Positions 22,424 through 34,558 of a stretch of DNA of 64,000 bases are shown here, piece after piece. The notes beneath the pieces were generated by a model. That model ran no database searches. It had not been told where the DNA came from and was given only the letters and a program-made list of their open reading frames with translations. A program made the position numbers and the translations under genes. The stretch is from Gnetum montanum (lineage: Eukaryota; Streptophyta; Gnetopsida; Gnetales; Gnetaceae), in assembly GCA_015680685.1 (NCBI GenBank), contig MNCI01019108.1, positions 459,871 through 523,870 of the forward strand, given 5' to 3'. Positions within the stretch are counted from its first letter, which is position 1; each line of letters begins with the position of its first letter.

Positions 22424-22884
22424 GGCAATCCTAGGTAGTTCCACCAACAACAAGCTTATTATCCAAGTGGAGCTCCACCACAACCATATAAATAGTACCA
22501 ATAGTGGCAACACCCATAGTCATGGAGGATATCACCACCAAGGTAGTAGTACCCTTACAAGCAACCAGATTTGTATGGGTGCTATGTTTAACAACCCATG
22601 TCTCTGCATGACTCTTCCAGTCATGCTTCTTTTCAGCATTACTACTACCCTCCAGAGTAATATGGAGCTCATTCTCCATCTCCCAAAGGGAAATCCCCAT
22701 ATCCTTATCATCCTCCTAATCCTTTAGCATGTGTCCCTTCACCCTTAACCTAATTACTACCTACTCCATTCTTGCAGGATGAGAATCTTGTGTAGTTGCA
22801 GCTATGTAACTCTACTAGGGCCATTAACTTAGAACCAGTTCCTCGGAACCTAGACCTAGAAAAAGACCATTCTTTTAAACTAAT
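22424..22884 (+). pseudogene. T3 gag-protease linker, Pro/Gln/Tyr-rich
   Basis: Decayed counterpart of the linker in T1 and T5. Fragments on the plus strand ('ccaagtggagctccacc', 'tatccttatcatcctcc') encode YPSGAPP- and PHPPP-like runs in broken frames. Opposite-strand frames here (for example 22431-22700) are shadows. Confidence 0.5.
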
Positions 22885-23228
22885 ACTCCTACAAAGTCCT
22901 TGCTGACTCATGCGACTAGTTGCCCTATGTCTCCTTCATCCTCTACATCTATTTCCTTTGAAAATCCTTTAAAACAAATGCCTCTAAAGATCTACACTGT
23001 CATGTTAGCCCACATTGTATCTAATTGGATCAAGGTTGGCAACCTTCCTAGGAAAAGAGTTGATCTTGGAAGTCCCCTCATCTACTTGCAGATTGCTGGA
23101 AATGAGCCATGTAAGGATCTTCTTGATTTAGGTTCTAGTATCAATATGATTTTTCATGAAATCTACAAAGCTTGGAACCTACCTCCTCTCAAGAAGAGTA
23201 ACATTCATTTAGAATTAGGAAGTCCCTA
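22885..23228 (+). pseudogene. T3 aspartic protease, N-terminal half, fused by deletion to integrase tail
   Basis: Open from 22900: MLAHIVSNWIKVGNLPRKRV, GSPLIYLQIAGNEPCKDLLD, the active-site block DLGSSINMI, then NLPPLKKSNIHLEL. At about 23220 the protease sequence stops mid-domain and continues as the far 3' end of integrase. In T5 the two points are about 3 kb apart, so RT, RNase H and the integrase core have been removed. The element could not have transposed without enzymes from relatives. Confidence 0.8.
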
Positions 23229-23700
23229 CCTTAACTTCCACTTTCAATAGCCTATGACCTTGATCTTGACCTTAGCCTAGTAGAAATAGAAAGATTGATC
23301 AACCTTAATGTGCTAGATGAGAATCAATTGGTAGCCCTGTCCTTGAATGAAATGCAAAAAACATTCAACAAAAAGTGCCATGACCTTAGGATAAGGAAAG
23401 TAAAATTTCAACCTAGAGACAAGGTCCTCTAATGGAACCCCACACATGTACCACAAAAGACTAAGTTTCAAACATTGTGGGAAGGACCTTATATCATTTA
23501 TGAAACCTTTCCTGCTGGGGCCATGTTGATCTACAAACCTACAAATCTAAACAAAAAGCAATTGCTCAACATGCAACAACTCAAACCTTTCCATGAGCCT
23601 AAGTAAGCTAGTGTAAGCAACGCCTTAACAGATGGACAACCATGCTTAATTTTTTCAGATCTCCTTCTTTCAATTTACTTGTGGGGGAGATGGCCATCCA
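23229..23700 (+). pseudogene. pol: T3 integrase C-terminal remnant
   Basis: After the deletion joint, broken frames encode the last part of integrase as in T1 and T2: LNVLDENQLVALS-like near 23310, QKTFNKKCHDLRI-like near 23350, a GDKVL-type strand with NPTHVPQ near 23440, GPYIIYETFPAGAMLIY near 23480-23530 and KPFHE near 23585. Ends before a T-rich spacer. Confidence 0.7.
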
Positions 23701-25194
23701 TGCTAACCATATCAGTGACTCAGTTTTTCTAGTTTTTTGTTTATGCATTTTTGTTTTACACTCTCTTTGGTTTTACACCTTGTTATTTTTCCAATTTTTT
23801 GTTTTAAAACATTGTTAGTATGTTTTACCTTTCTTGAATTTTTTTTGAATTTCTTTTATATTTTACTTTTTTTTTGTATGAATTTCTTTTGTTTTCTAAT
23901 AAAATGCTTTATTACCAATAGGACATAGTGATGTTGTAGTTGTTTGCTAATGGTGGTTTGTACTTAATGTTTTTGATTGCTAATGTGTAGTTTTTATTTT
24001 TTTAATTTTGATGATTGATGACTAGGAAAAAGCTTATTTTTAATGGAACAAGTAGTGAGTCCATGTCATCCATCCATTCATCCACAAACTTTATGGTCTT
24101 CCTAGTTTTGGAAGTATGAGGTCCCTTTTTTGTTAATAAAAATTTAACTAACTTGTGACCTTGGTAGTTTCAAAACTTGGAAAAGATTTAAAGGTTTGAA
24201 AGGGTGTGACTTCAAGGGGATTCAATACTCTTTGTGCCTTTCTACTTACTTGATTGCACTTGTGTTTTCATGAATTTCTTACCATTTTGTGTTGACCAAT
24301 AACAAAAAGTTAATAAGTCTTTGCATGGTATGGTTCCCATTCAAAAATCCATAAAAACATAAAATTCAGAAAAAAAAACATGATGAGAATTCAAAGCATA
24401 ACCCTTAGACATAATAATGGGCTACAAGCATTGGTTATGGGACTAGAAAGACATGTTACCCATGCTTGAAGGGCCTTGCTAACTAAAGCCCTTTTTCACT
24501 TCCTACTTCTCTTTTTTTCTCAGTTAAGGAATGGTGACTAATTTTTGGGAGCATTCGTGTGTCTTAAGGGGATGGTTTTGTCTTATAGTGGTGCTGTGAA
24601 GTCATTGAAAGTGCTTGGTTTTGATTTGGACTAAGGATGGACTTTATTGGATCATTTAACCATAAGATCCACAAGGGACTTCATGTGACCACAATTCGAG
24701 ATTCCATCTCACCTTCTTTATCATCTATCAATGCTTTCCATCATTCACTTCACTACCAATTTCCATGTCTTATTCAATGTCTTACTTTGATATGTTGAAA
24801 TTCTTAGGTAGATTCTTCCAGATTTGGTCCTTAACTTTTCATAATTATTAATCCACTATGGGGCCCACAGACTCCTTAGTTGAGGTTATGCAAGGGCACA
24901 AAAATGACATGACCCTACTATGGGGAGGATCTACTTCCATATCTCGTGGTTAGGGTAGTTAAGTTCCTTATCTTTAGGCATTTTCACGATCAAATCTTTC
25001 ATGTGCTTTATCGATTGCATCCAATTGTGTAGTCCTTGAGGCATTTTCTCCAATAAAATTTCATTCTTCCATAATTCTCTAATTTTTGTGAATTTCCAAA
25101 TCCTCTTCTAAGTTTTTCATCATGTTCACAGCTTTTCTAGCTCTCTATGAATCCCAATTTTATAACAAAACTCATATTTTTATAGTAAAAAATT
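23701..25194 (+). other. T3 post-pol spacer, non-coding
   Basis: T-rich (TTTT-TTGTTTTACA-like) to about 23900, then conserved family blocks: 'gtgacttcaaggggattca', 'gaattcaaagcataaccctt' near 24390, 'tgggactagaaagacatgtt' near 24437 and 'gacttcatgtgacc' near 24677. A single unit is present where T2 and T4 have a tandem duplication. No coding signal. Confidence 0.6.
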
Positions 25195-25290
25195 TTGTAG
25201 ACCAATTCCATCAACGAGACCCTATATACATGTGCCTCTTGTCGATGGGACCTTATCAAAGTAAGGGAAAAAGCCTATAAATAGGCATGA
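25195..25290 (+). promoter_or_regulatory. Internal LTR-like promoter upstream of T3 extra ORF
   Basis: A TATA box (TATAAATA, 25276-25283) inside the family phrase GCCTATAAATA, preceded by 'ccatcaacgagaccc' and 'gtcgatgggacc'. These resemble the 'ccatcgatgg' and 'gttgatg' motifs of T3's own U3. Downstream lie about 430 bp of leader and the extra ORF at 25715. It would give a separate mRNA for that ORF. T5 has the equivalent region with T5-type motifs. Confidence 0.5.
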
Positions 25291-25714
25291 ACACTTAAGA
25301 ATTTTTCACATTTACTCATAAATGAGGGGGAGTTTTTGAAAATTTCAAAGACTAAAACCTTCCAAGAGCCATATCTTCCTAATGGTTTTTTTGATTCACT
25401 TCTTTCTTCAACCTTGTAGTTACCGAAGGTAAGCTCTTTGTTGTGGGGGCTACAAACCTTAAGCTTTTGACAAAAAATTTTCAACCCCTAGAAGGTTTAA
25501 CAAAGAAATCAACATTAAAACATCAAATTATAAGAGCTAAACCCTTCCAACAAGCTTTGGTAGCATTCTAAGTTAAAGATCATCAAAATAATAATAAAGT
25601 AATCAATCTTCCATGGTCCAAACTTAGCCTAAGTGTAACCGCCCAATGAGAAAGGTACTTAAATATTATAAGTTACACATTGAATGCTAATCCTTGGTTA
25701 TGTTTATACCATAG

Positions 25715-28620
25715 ATGACACCTAAAGGAGAGCACACGTAAGAAGGAGGACTATCGCAACCAAGGAACAAATGGCCAAGAATGTGAAGGGGCCAAGAACA
25801 ACCCCATGAACAAGCAAAGACCCATGCAATGGGACCTCTTTGGGAGGAGCCCAAAGTGGAATCTATCTGATAGATTCCTAAAGAAGTTGTTGCAATAGAA
25901 CAGTCTCATCGAGATAAGGTGGTTAAACCCATACCAAACCTTAAGGTTACCTTGATGGAAACCTACCTTAGGTAGATCATGAACAAGGAGGTATAGAAAT
26001 CTGTGCTTCAAGAATTGAACTTTGGACCTTTCTTGGAGTTTGCATTGCCAGAAGTGAAAGCTTAATTGTAGAATTGTTCCATGTGGTCCACATTCACTTT
26101 TAGTGGGAAGTGGTACATGGGAGAAATATACTTGTTCTAGAATAATAGGCAAGCTGGTTCAATGGTCAAAATTAAGGACATCTCAGTGTCCTACTTAATG
26201 AAAGCTATCATAGAGGCTCTTGGATTACTAGAAATGGGGGCAAACCTTGCTAAAATCCCCATGTAGGTAGATCCTAGCATCAAGAAGGAATGGACACAGT
26301 GGTGTTATGGAGTTGATTGTAAGGAGTTTGGCACACTCACCATGACAAAACATGCATACTTTAAGATTGCAACCTTTCACCTTAATCCAATGGTGAGGCC
26401 AAGTAAGATCACAACCTTTCCCACTCATGCATGTACCACTCTAAGTAGTAGATTCCCAGTCAACCTTCCATAGCTTATCTATCTTGAGATAGAAAAGTGG
26501 TTTAAAGAAAATGAATGTGGAAGGAAGGTACTCCCCTTCCGATGCCTCATCAAGAAATTATGTAAGAGGGGAGACATAACCTGCTATACAAATGATGTTG
26601 TTTGATGTGCTCCACTCACTTCATAGGTAAAGATGATGAAGGAAAAGGTGTTTTCTAAAGTCATCCAAGAAGAGGAGTAGTGACCACCACCTCCATCATC
26701 CACTCATGAAACAATTCTAGAGGCCCACGTTGGCCTTGAGCACATGTGCAAAATCCAAAAGCAGCTCTTGAAAGAGTAGGATCAATGAGCAAGAATGAGT
26801 GGCAATGATCCATCTATGTATCACCTAGTGATGAGTCATCTCAATGAAGTGGCTTGAAAAATCAGCCAGATGAAGGGAAGTGAACCAATTTTATTAGCCC
26901 AAAGAACATAGATGCCCACGAGATCAAATCTTGATGCTTGAGAGGTAACTATATCTCTCTAGCAATAACAACAATTACAAGAAATCTCTGGGAATGCCAC
27001 TACTTTTTTGGTGCTTCTAGAGGAGGGTGAGGGGACAATTGTCTTGGTGATGTAGCATCATGGGTAGGAGACAATAACAAATGTGGTTGCTGATAGAATT
27101 GCTGAGGCACTGAATGCACATGTGGCATCTATACCAAATGTTTCTACACTAAGAGATATGCAAACATATGTAGGAATAGTTAGTAGTAGATTGAGTGCAG
27201 CCTAGTATGAGGAGTTACTGTACTGACTAGTGGGAACTAGGCAACCAACTCTATATGTCTTTGATCTTATGAACACAATTACTATAGCCCAGTTGGAGTT
27301 GCTAGAAGTGAGGGGCAAGTGCATTATATTGGAGGGGCAACTCTAAACAACCCAAGCACAAAACCAACACTTGGCTATAGAGGTTGCTAAATCAAGAGCC
27401 TGTCTTGCTGATCCCACATCTCTAAACCCTACACTGACAAGGGATGAAGCCTTCAAGTATCTTGAAGACAAGCTCAAAAGGGTTGAAAATAAGAAGGAGA
27501 TGGTTGTCTTTGACTAGTTCATGGACAATGTGAAAATGTACATCATTTAGAAGGACTTGGTTCAGACACATTATGAGAATGTAATTTTGACTATAGAAAA
27601 TCATCGTTTGTGCAATGTTGATGTGTAGAAGTAGCAAATGCAAGATTGTATCCATTAATAATAGGAGAAAATAGCCAAAGTAAATAATGAATTGAGGAGA
27701 TTGGTAGTAGAAAATAGAAATCTCTCCATGGAGGAAGTTCGAGCCCTTCACCAAAAATTTGTGATAGAGATAGTTGCCTGGAAAAATGAGGCTCTTAAAT
27801 TTGAGAGAGTCAAGAACCATTATAGAGATCAGGTTGGTCTATAAAAAGAAATCAATGAGAAACACATCCAGATGGCAAAGGAAAAAGTCAATGAGGCCCT
27901 CTAGTAGTCCAAGGAAGGAGGTGATGTCTAGAAACCTATCTTAGATGGGCTTAATGACTACAATAAAGTAGATATTTTCATGAAAGAGCTACAGATTGAG
28001 GAGATGATGGAGTACATGGAGCTTGCTAATCTTCATTATGCAAACCTAGCAATGTTGACTACTAGATGGCCTTGGTCAGAATTGGAGAAACATTTGGCCA
28101 ATTCATACTTGTTGTACAAAGTAGAGTTCAAGCATCATAAAGACACTAAGTAGAAGCTTAAAACTATCAATGTCAAACTCAAGGTTATCAAGGAAAAGTT
28201 CATCGATTAATGATCAACTACTGAGAAAGAGGATGAATGATGATTAGGAGCTATAGAATGTAGTCAAGGCGTTCAATATTGAACAAAAACTTTTCGCTAC
28301 CTTGTTTGTCAACATGAATGAGCTATTCTTGATAATGCCCTATCCCTTTGATGTTCCAACTTTAGTGCACATTCAAGATGCTGCATGGACTATGAATGAT
28401 CCTAGGGGAAAGGAGGGGAAGATGAAGGTACTATTGGATGCCTTTCATCTTCCACTAGAAGTTGTAGCTATCGTAGGACAATCACAACCGCCTCAACCAT
28501 TGCATGCATCCAAAGCAAGAGAAGGCCCTTCGGAACCTCCATTGCTTGGGACCATTGGATATTCTTCAATGTGTTCATGCCATCTAAGGAATTGTGTTTG
28601 TCAATTTTTTCTTGGTGTTT
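25715..28620 (+). pseudogene. T3 extra 3' ORF (coiled-coil protein), decayed
   Basis: The ATG at 25715 follows an AG at 25713-25714, as in T5. Although full of stops, it tracks the T5 ORF from end to end: SVLQELNFGPFLEFALPEVK, GKWYMGEIYLF, KIKDISVSYLMKAIIEALGL, CKEFGTLTMTKHAYFKIATF and PFRCLIKKLC for the N-terminal domain, then a charged, helix-prone stretch (26650-28280). The C-terminus is open from 28302: MNELFLIMPYPFDVP, then a Ser/Pro-rich tail ending at 28620. The phrase 'v.fs...I...LGLpe' resembles the plant transposon-protein domain found in Athila-type extra ORFs. Function unknown; position corresponds to env-like genes, but I see no signal peptide or membrane segment. Confidence 0.62.
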
Positions 28621-28795
28621 AATTTTGTTGTTCTAAACACCCAAAATTTTGTAATTGATGAAAAAAAATTGTACACTTTGGGCACTTAGTTTTTTTGTGT
28701 GTAGTTTGTGTGTTTGTTTTGTATGTCAATAATCCCATAACTTCCCAAATTTTGTAAAGAACTCAAGGACAAGTTTTCATTCAATTGTGTGGGTA

Positions 28796-29701
28796 TGATG
28801 AAGTGTCTTAGTTAGCCATGTCGATAAGATGCCGTTGATGCAACCCCATCGATGGAATGTTGTTGACATGATTCCATCGATGTAGGGTTTGACCCATTGA
28901 TGTGTACTCATTGACAGAGCTCCCTATTTTGCCTATAAATACGCATTCACTAGCCACATTTATAGCATAAGTCTCATAGTTGTAGTGAAGCTCTAGCAAT
29001 TTTTCCACTTTAAAGTCAAAATATTTTCTAAGTGTCTGTAGTAGGAGTCAAAGAGTATATGAATCTTTATTCAAGCATTGTTGTACCTGAGCACTGTAGC
29101 ATGTGCAGCAATAAAGATGAGCTTTTTAATAAACCTTGCAACACTTTAAAATAGATTAATTATTTCCTTTATGCATTTAATATTTTAAGCAATTTCCTTT
29201 AATGCTTTAACTAATTAAAGTAGTTAAATTAAGTTAGATTAAGATAGATTAAACAATGATTAATTAAGCACATAAGTATGACCACTTTGAGCATACACTT
29301 GACACTTGGTAGTCCTAGTAATGCTTAATGTTTGGTAACCAAGTAGTGATAAACATGTTTAGGATTTGTACGGCAAGTGGAAACGGATACTTATGTTAGG
29401 ATTAGTTAAATGTTAGTTAGTTAGAGTAAATCAATAGTTTAATATATAATTCTTTATTCTTTATTCTTAGGTGACTTAGAACATAAAACATAAAAATGAT
29501 AAAAATCATATGCCTCAGTTGCACTTAATAATACCTTTGCATTTCACAAGTGTAATTGGGAAGACAATGATTGCAATAGTTAGTTTCACCTCCTAGAGAC
29601 TAGTGTACTTAGAAGGCTATAAGTCCATAGAATTCAATTGCATCACATGTGAACGGTAGTGATTCATATGGTTGGGCATAGGGTCTACTTGCCACTCATC
29701 A
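28796..29701 (+). mobile_element. 3' LTR of T3
   Basis: Starts TGATGAAG after the purine-rich TGTGGGTA and ends CTCATCA. It aligns with the 5' LTR throughout: U3 motifs 'CATCGATGG', TATAAATA at 28934-28941, 'gtagtgaagctctagca', 'gtaggagtcaaagag'. It is followed by AAGTT, the near copy of the left target site, and then by the rest of the interrupted L1 element. Confidence 0.88.
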
Positions 29702-30130
29702 AAGTTCAAGATTAGGTAGTACAATGGGGTCAATCTATTCAATATAAGTTGAGTGAGGCCTATACAAGCCTAGCCCCATGCATCAAAAACTCGATAAAAG
29801 AGTCATGGTGGTGTGATATTATAATTCCTAAATAAAAATTTTTTATGTCAAAATGCTTACATGGAAGACTACTTGTGAATGTGCTTTTATCCCATAAAGG
29901 ATTGATTGTTGATAGCACATGTGTGTATTCTGGGGATTAGCCAAAAACCATTAATCATTACCTTTTTAGTTGTCTAACTAGCCAATTGTTCTGGAACAAG
30001 CTTATATGCTTAACAAGTGCATGTTGGCTTTGATGATCTCTAAATGATTTAATAACTTGAATTCCTCAAAGCTAGGATAAACAGAAGTTGTGTGAACACA
30101 AAACACTTGTAGTAGTGACTTTGCACATAG
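29702..30130 (+). pseudogene. L1-type LINE, C-terminal zinc-binding (zf-RVT) domain, continuation of 18170-19540
   Basis: Directly after the T3 target repeat the frame reads SIQYKLSEAYTSLAP and WWCDIIIPK, then KFFMSKCLHGRLLVNVLLSH, KGLIVDSTCVYSG and, after a stop, TINHYLFSC with FWNKLICLTSACWL. These match the plant L1 'kFFlWkllhgrLpT..rL..rgi....C..C...E...HLlf.C..a..vW' domain, which follows RT in intact elements. This is exactly the part missing at 19540, so the two blocks are halves of one element. Confidence 0.82.
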
Positions 30131-31640
30131 TTTGGATATCCCATAATTGATGGATTTTCCAATGTGAATGGTGTACTCTTTTTCTTCTTGTTCGTAAATT
30201 TTTAGCTAATTGTTTCATCATTCTCCACCTTCATGGTTGTTCTTAATTTTTTTTCTAGCATGTTTCATGAAGGTTTTTATTTTTCAAATGTGCCCCAGCT
30301 ACTATAGAATAGGGTTTTCTCTTTCCTTTAAAAAATAAATTTTTAAAGAAAGTCTCAGTTGCTATATGATAGCAAGGGCGGTTCCATGTGGAAATGATTT
30401 GAGTCAAAAAATGAAACATTAAGATAAATATTCTACATTATGATATAAGGCATCCTCATAAGAGTATTAAAAATAAGGCACTTATGCACATTTGGGATAA
30501 TCTAATAGGAAATAAATAATTCTACCTAGACAACATTAGAGGAGGCATCAATAAAAAAACAACTTATTTATCTACTCTTATATCCTATCACCTATTATGT
30601 TAAATTAGTCAAGCAAGATTGGACTCCCATTATTTTAGAATTTAAACATGTAGATGGGTCTAAATTCCAAGAGAAGAGAGAATTTATTGTTTATGCAATC
30701 AAAGAGCAATTGAAGATGACTAACACATATTCCTTGAATATCTTGCTCTTATGCAAAATTACCATAAATAGCAAATAATAGCTAATAGTTTAACTGAGTT
30801 TTTTTGAAGTACCACTAAGGAAACTTGGTAACTATATTGATGAAGTGTTTGCTACACATACTATATATATTTATTTTCTCCAATAGATCTTAAGGATCTC
30901 TTAATGTAATAAAAATAATTTTAGTTTTAGTTTCATTAATACTAATTTATAGTGTCTTATTCATTAAGTATTGACCAATAGGATGTTGATGAGTGTTGTA
31001 ATGTTCATGCAAGCAAAGAATTTGCATTGTACTTATTTTTCAAGTATATGTAATATGTTGCATATCAAAAAGTATAATTGTTATACATAGAGCATAATAG
31101 CAGTAAAAAATAGAAGCTGGTGTAATGAATTTACAAGGAAGAATGTTTTATAGAATTTATAGATCATCATAATTAGAACCTTCAACATAAGGACCTACCA
31201 ACAATACTTGACTGAGTGGTTATTGTAGGTCTTAAAATGTTAGCCCACGATTAAGTTTTATATTCAATTTATGCAAATCATACATAAGAGGAGAAGCTAT
31301 ATTATCAACTTGCATGTTGTTTTGCCAAAAGTAACTTATGTTCTACTTTGTGTTGTATACATTACTTGGTAGAAAGTAAACCTTAATGGTCTACAAGAAA
31401 TAGGTCCTTTCTATATGTTGGAAAAAATTTTCAAAATAGTGTGAATTTGTGCCTTCTAAACTCCTCCATCTTCATTTCTTTTGATGTTGAGTAGAGTAGG
31501 AAGTAGTGTAGTATTTCCTTTGATGTTGTGATGTTTACTTTGCTATAAAAAGTGTTATAAGAGCTTTTGTTTGAAGAAAATGAGTCTTAAAAGGTTAGGG
31601 ATGGAGCAAATTGCTAAAAGAGAAAAAAGGGACCAAGAGC
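30131..31640. other. AT-rich region, possible LINE 3' remnant
   Basis: No secure gene. If the L1 element had an RNase H domain it should lie here; scattered phrases around 31260-31330 (a His-x-Tyr-Arg-like stretch) are suggestive but not enough to call. No poly(A) tail or target duplication was recognised. Confidence 0.3.
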
Positions 31641-32463
31641 CTTCATGTGTGACTAATGCTTTAAGAGGTACAATCCCCGATAAAAAAAGTATAAATAGGG
31701 GTGAACCCATGCCATTGTAACTTATCTTGCTTTTGCATTTAAGTTGTAGTGGATAGAAGATCTACCTTCCTTCAATTTTTGAGTTTTCTTATGTAAGCTT
31801 TGTGTGCTTAGGAAAGCTCTCTTAGCATGAACTTCTTAATTAGAGGAGTGAATTCCTTTTGATGAGCTCTTATCCTAACCTTTTACAAGTATTTCTTTCC
31901 CATTTTTTCATAATTTTATGTCATCTCACACATATCTTACATGCATGTGACAATTTGAAGTTCTTTAAAATTACTATATTTAAATGTATGTTTACTCATG
32001 TTTCTAATAAAGATTTGATGAAAATAGAAGTGGCTTTATGCTTTAATTTAAGGGATTCACTTTCCATTTTATAGGTTCAAGCAAACTTCTCTCTATTTTC
32101 ATGGGTTTTAGCCCCTTCATGATAACTTGATGTAAAAGCACATAGATCTCTTTGCACGTGTTTGTTCTAAGATTTTTTAGCTTGTGATATTCTTTCCTCA
32201 TGTTTGTTTGATGTTTCTAAACCTATTTGAATTCATTTAACTATGGATTTAACAAGTTATGCATATTTATGTTGGTTTTTGTGCACCTTGCATACATATG
32301 TTGAATTCAAGGCTCAAATGATGTTTATCCTTTAATTCAAGCTTGATTCATCATTTTTGGAGGCTATAAACCATGTTTCTACTTTCTATTTCTAAGTTTT
32401 AAGCCTCATCTCTTTCTAGATTTTGTTCAAAATTTCATTTCAGCATCATTCTTTGTTTCTTGG
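31641..32463 (+). promoter_or_regulatory. Promoter-like TATA region followed by non-coding leader
   Basis: TATAAATAGGGG at 31690-31701 is a strong plant core-promoter match. Downstream sequence is T-rich with no coding frame for at least 750 bp. It may be the U3/R of another LTR into whose continuation CV was inserted, since the motif array to its right resumes after CV at 52032. No LTR ends were identified. Confidence 0.35.
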
Positions 32464-32850
32464 ACCATGAGTTTATCATGAATCATGATAAAAATAAAAT
32501 ATTTCTAGTTGATCATAACCTCACCACAACTCCTGATGAGCAATAATTATCTCACCAAGAATTGTAGTAAGAAACCACAATCTTTCTAAGACTCATGGTA
32601 AGAGACCATGACTTGCAATCTACTTGTGGTCTATTCTTTCAATAGTCTTATGGCTCGTAGTCCACTCATGGGATAAATATGAAGTACAATAAGGTACCAT
32701 GGAAGCTAGAATATTCATCATGACTTGACCATAACTTAAGACCAATTCATGGTATTCATAGAGTTCATTTCCTTTGTATTTTTATTAGACCATGATCTAT
32801 GGTGAGCTTGTGATATAATAACATGACTTAACCACAATTTGTGGTCAACC
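32464..32850. repeat. Inverted CATGAGT/ACCATGA motif array, left half
   Basis: Dense variants of 'actcatggt', 'accatgac', 'gaccataact' and 'gtggtc' in both orientations across about 390 bp. The same motifs resume right after CV (52032-52115: 'accataactcatga', 'aactcatggttaagtcatgg'), so CV was inserted into the array. Style resembles the U3 motif blocks of the LTRs in this window. Confidence 0.55.
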
Positions 32851-32855
32851 ATCGT

Positions 32856-33353
32856 TGTAACATCTCATCCCATGTTAAGGGTAGAATTGTACTATAATCT
32901 TTTAATTAGCCTTCGAAAGAAGGGGTGCCTCAATATGAGGAGTTACGACTATTGATGGTACATCTTGAAAATGGTCTTGACTTGTGGCATTTAAGGCTGG
33001 GTTTATAGGTTGTATTAGCATGGAGTTACGGAGCCAAGATTGGCAAGTGATAAGAGCTAGGTGAAGTAGGATAAGAAGGGACTGATCATCCCTTTGACTA
33101 GATAGCCTAACTATGGTGGTAGTGTTGGATTGCCTCCAAGGTTCTAAGTGCCACACGAAGATAACCTAGAGGGTGTTACAGTGTACCAACCAAACATCAA
33201 TAAAATTTTCCTGTTATTTTCCTTTTCCACTACAATTTTTGTTCACTCATTATTTTCTAAGTCATAAGAGTGATTGAATTATTTCCATGTAATGCAACAT
33301 TTGTATGCAAGGAACAATTGTATTTCATTAACATCTAGAAATAGGATGTCAAA
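32856..33353 (+). mobile_element. 5' LTR of chromovirus CV
   Basis: 498 bp starting TGTAACATCTCATCCC and ending GGATGTCAAA (the 3' copy ends GGATGTCACA). It aligns throughout with 51531-52031: 'agaaggggtgcctca', 'ttgtggcatttaaggctggg', 'tagcatggagtta', 'aagataacctagag'. The left flank ATCGT (32851-32855) and right flank ATCAT (52032-52036) are a 5-bp target duplication with one CpG-type transition. This ties the two LTRs to one insertion 19 kb long, nested insert included. Confidence 0.88.
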
Positions 33354-33355
33354 TT

Positions 33356-33367
33356 TGGTATTGGAGC
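33356..33367 (+). other. Primer-binding site of CV, initiator-Met type
   Basis: TGGTATTGGAGC, two transitions from TGGTATCAGAGC, three bases after the LTR. Typical of chromoviruses. Confidence 0.8.
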
Positions 33368-33537
33368 AAACCACGATTTAAGAGCCAAAGTGGAAGAGAG
33401 TAGAAAGTTTTTTATATATAATTAAATTTCATTAATATATGGATGAGATACATCGAGAAGAGGGATATAGAAATATATGTGGAATACATCAAGAATAGGA
33501 ATATGGAAGGAAGTGGAAGAAGGCAGATTAGTCATCT

Positions 33538-34558
33538 AGTTTGAAGACCTTAAGAAGATCAGTAATAGTCTTTGACTTGGCCTCATGTTCCTCCTTGGTA
33601 GTGTTGTTCTTATTAATTATCACACAACATTTGATTAGACCATCACATATTTGGCTAATATAATTGGTGGTACTATTTACTATAGCCTTTGCCTCATTTG
33701 CTTTCACAAGTTTACTTTATAACAGACTCACTTGTAGGATTTGTTAGGCCACATCTTCCTACCATTCTTTCTCTTTCCTTTGGATTTACAAGGTTAAGGA
33801 TATGAGTGTAAAGATAATAATAAAGACAAAAAGAAGAAAGAAAGATTGAAAATAAGAATTACTTACATGAAGTTGATCATTCTTGATTTGGAGGATGCAT
33901 TCACAGTTCAACAAATAATGAGTATGACAAGTAGTACTTTCCAATTCCCTTAAGAGTTGTTTGAGATTTTTGCTAACTTCTAGAACATCCTTGAGGATAG
34001 CATGAAAGGAGGATGCAACACTAGTCTACACCAACTTGTAATCTCCCTTGAAGTCATATGATTTTGACTTCCTCAAGAGGTACAATTCTTCACAAATGGA
34101 GTAAGATGTATTTCTCACAATTCATCCACCAAGATTCTAAAGAAGAACAAGTTCTTCTTTGGAAGCAACCATCATTTATCCTAGAGAAAAAGGGGAACCC
34201 ATGATGGTAATAGAAGTAGTTATGGTAACAGATCCATGGAACAAAGATGTTGACAAGGCTTGTGGTAATGATCCCTTTATTGGAGTCACAAGCAAAGAAG
34301 ACATATGAGAAGATTTGGGAGTAGGGCTTGAAGTCTACTTGGAACCAGACTTGCATAGAGAACCTTTCCCTAACTATTGGATGAAGTATCCCCGACCCAA
34401 GGACACCTGCACTAAAAAGAAATAACATAAGAACAAGGAAAAAGGAAAGTATTCTAAACCATATTTTTATTTGATAATCAAATTACCCCTTGTTCCTTTT
34501 CCTTTCCTTTGTGCCTTAACACCGCCTTTTCACTTGGACCTTGATTTGTGTGCTATTT
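33538..34558 (-). pseudogene. Antisense decayed multi-exon gene in CV leader, 3' part
   Basis: Unknown protein, read on the minus strand. Three exon blocks with consistent frames are separated by two short introns with plant-like borders: exon 34497-34558; intron 34407-34496 (GTAATT...TGCAG, 90 bp); exon 33867-34406; intron 33771-33866 (GTAAGT...AG, 96 bp, phase 0); exon 33538-33770, ending in TAA. The middle exon is Ser/Thr/Pro-rich (SSPTPKSSHMSSLLVTPIKG), then helical (EELYLLRKSKSYDFKGDYKL, HAILKDVLEVSKNLKQLL). The last exon is charged (TKEEHEAKSKTITDLLKVF). About eight stops show decay. The upstream part lies beyond T4 at 44857. The 112-codon frame at 34090-34428 on the same strand is an out-of-frame shadow. 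Confidence 0.5.

Noticed and set aside
34090-34428. 112-codon minus-strand frame in the CV leader as the real product
   Set aside because: It crosses the AG acceptor at 34407 without using it and its frame disagrees with the neighbouring exons; the Ser/Pro-rich frame fits both introns.
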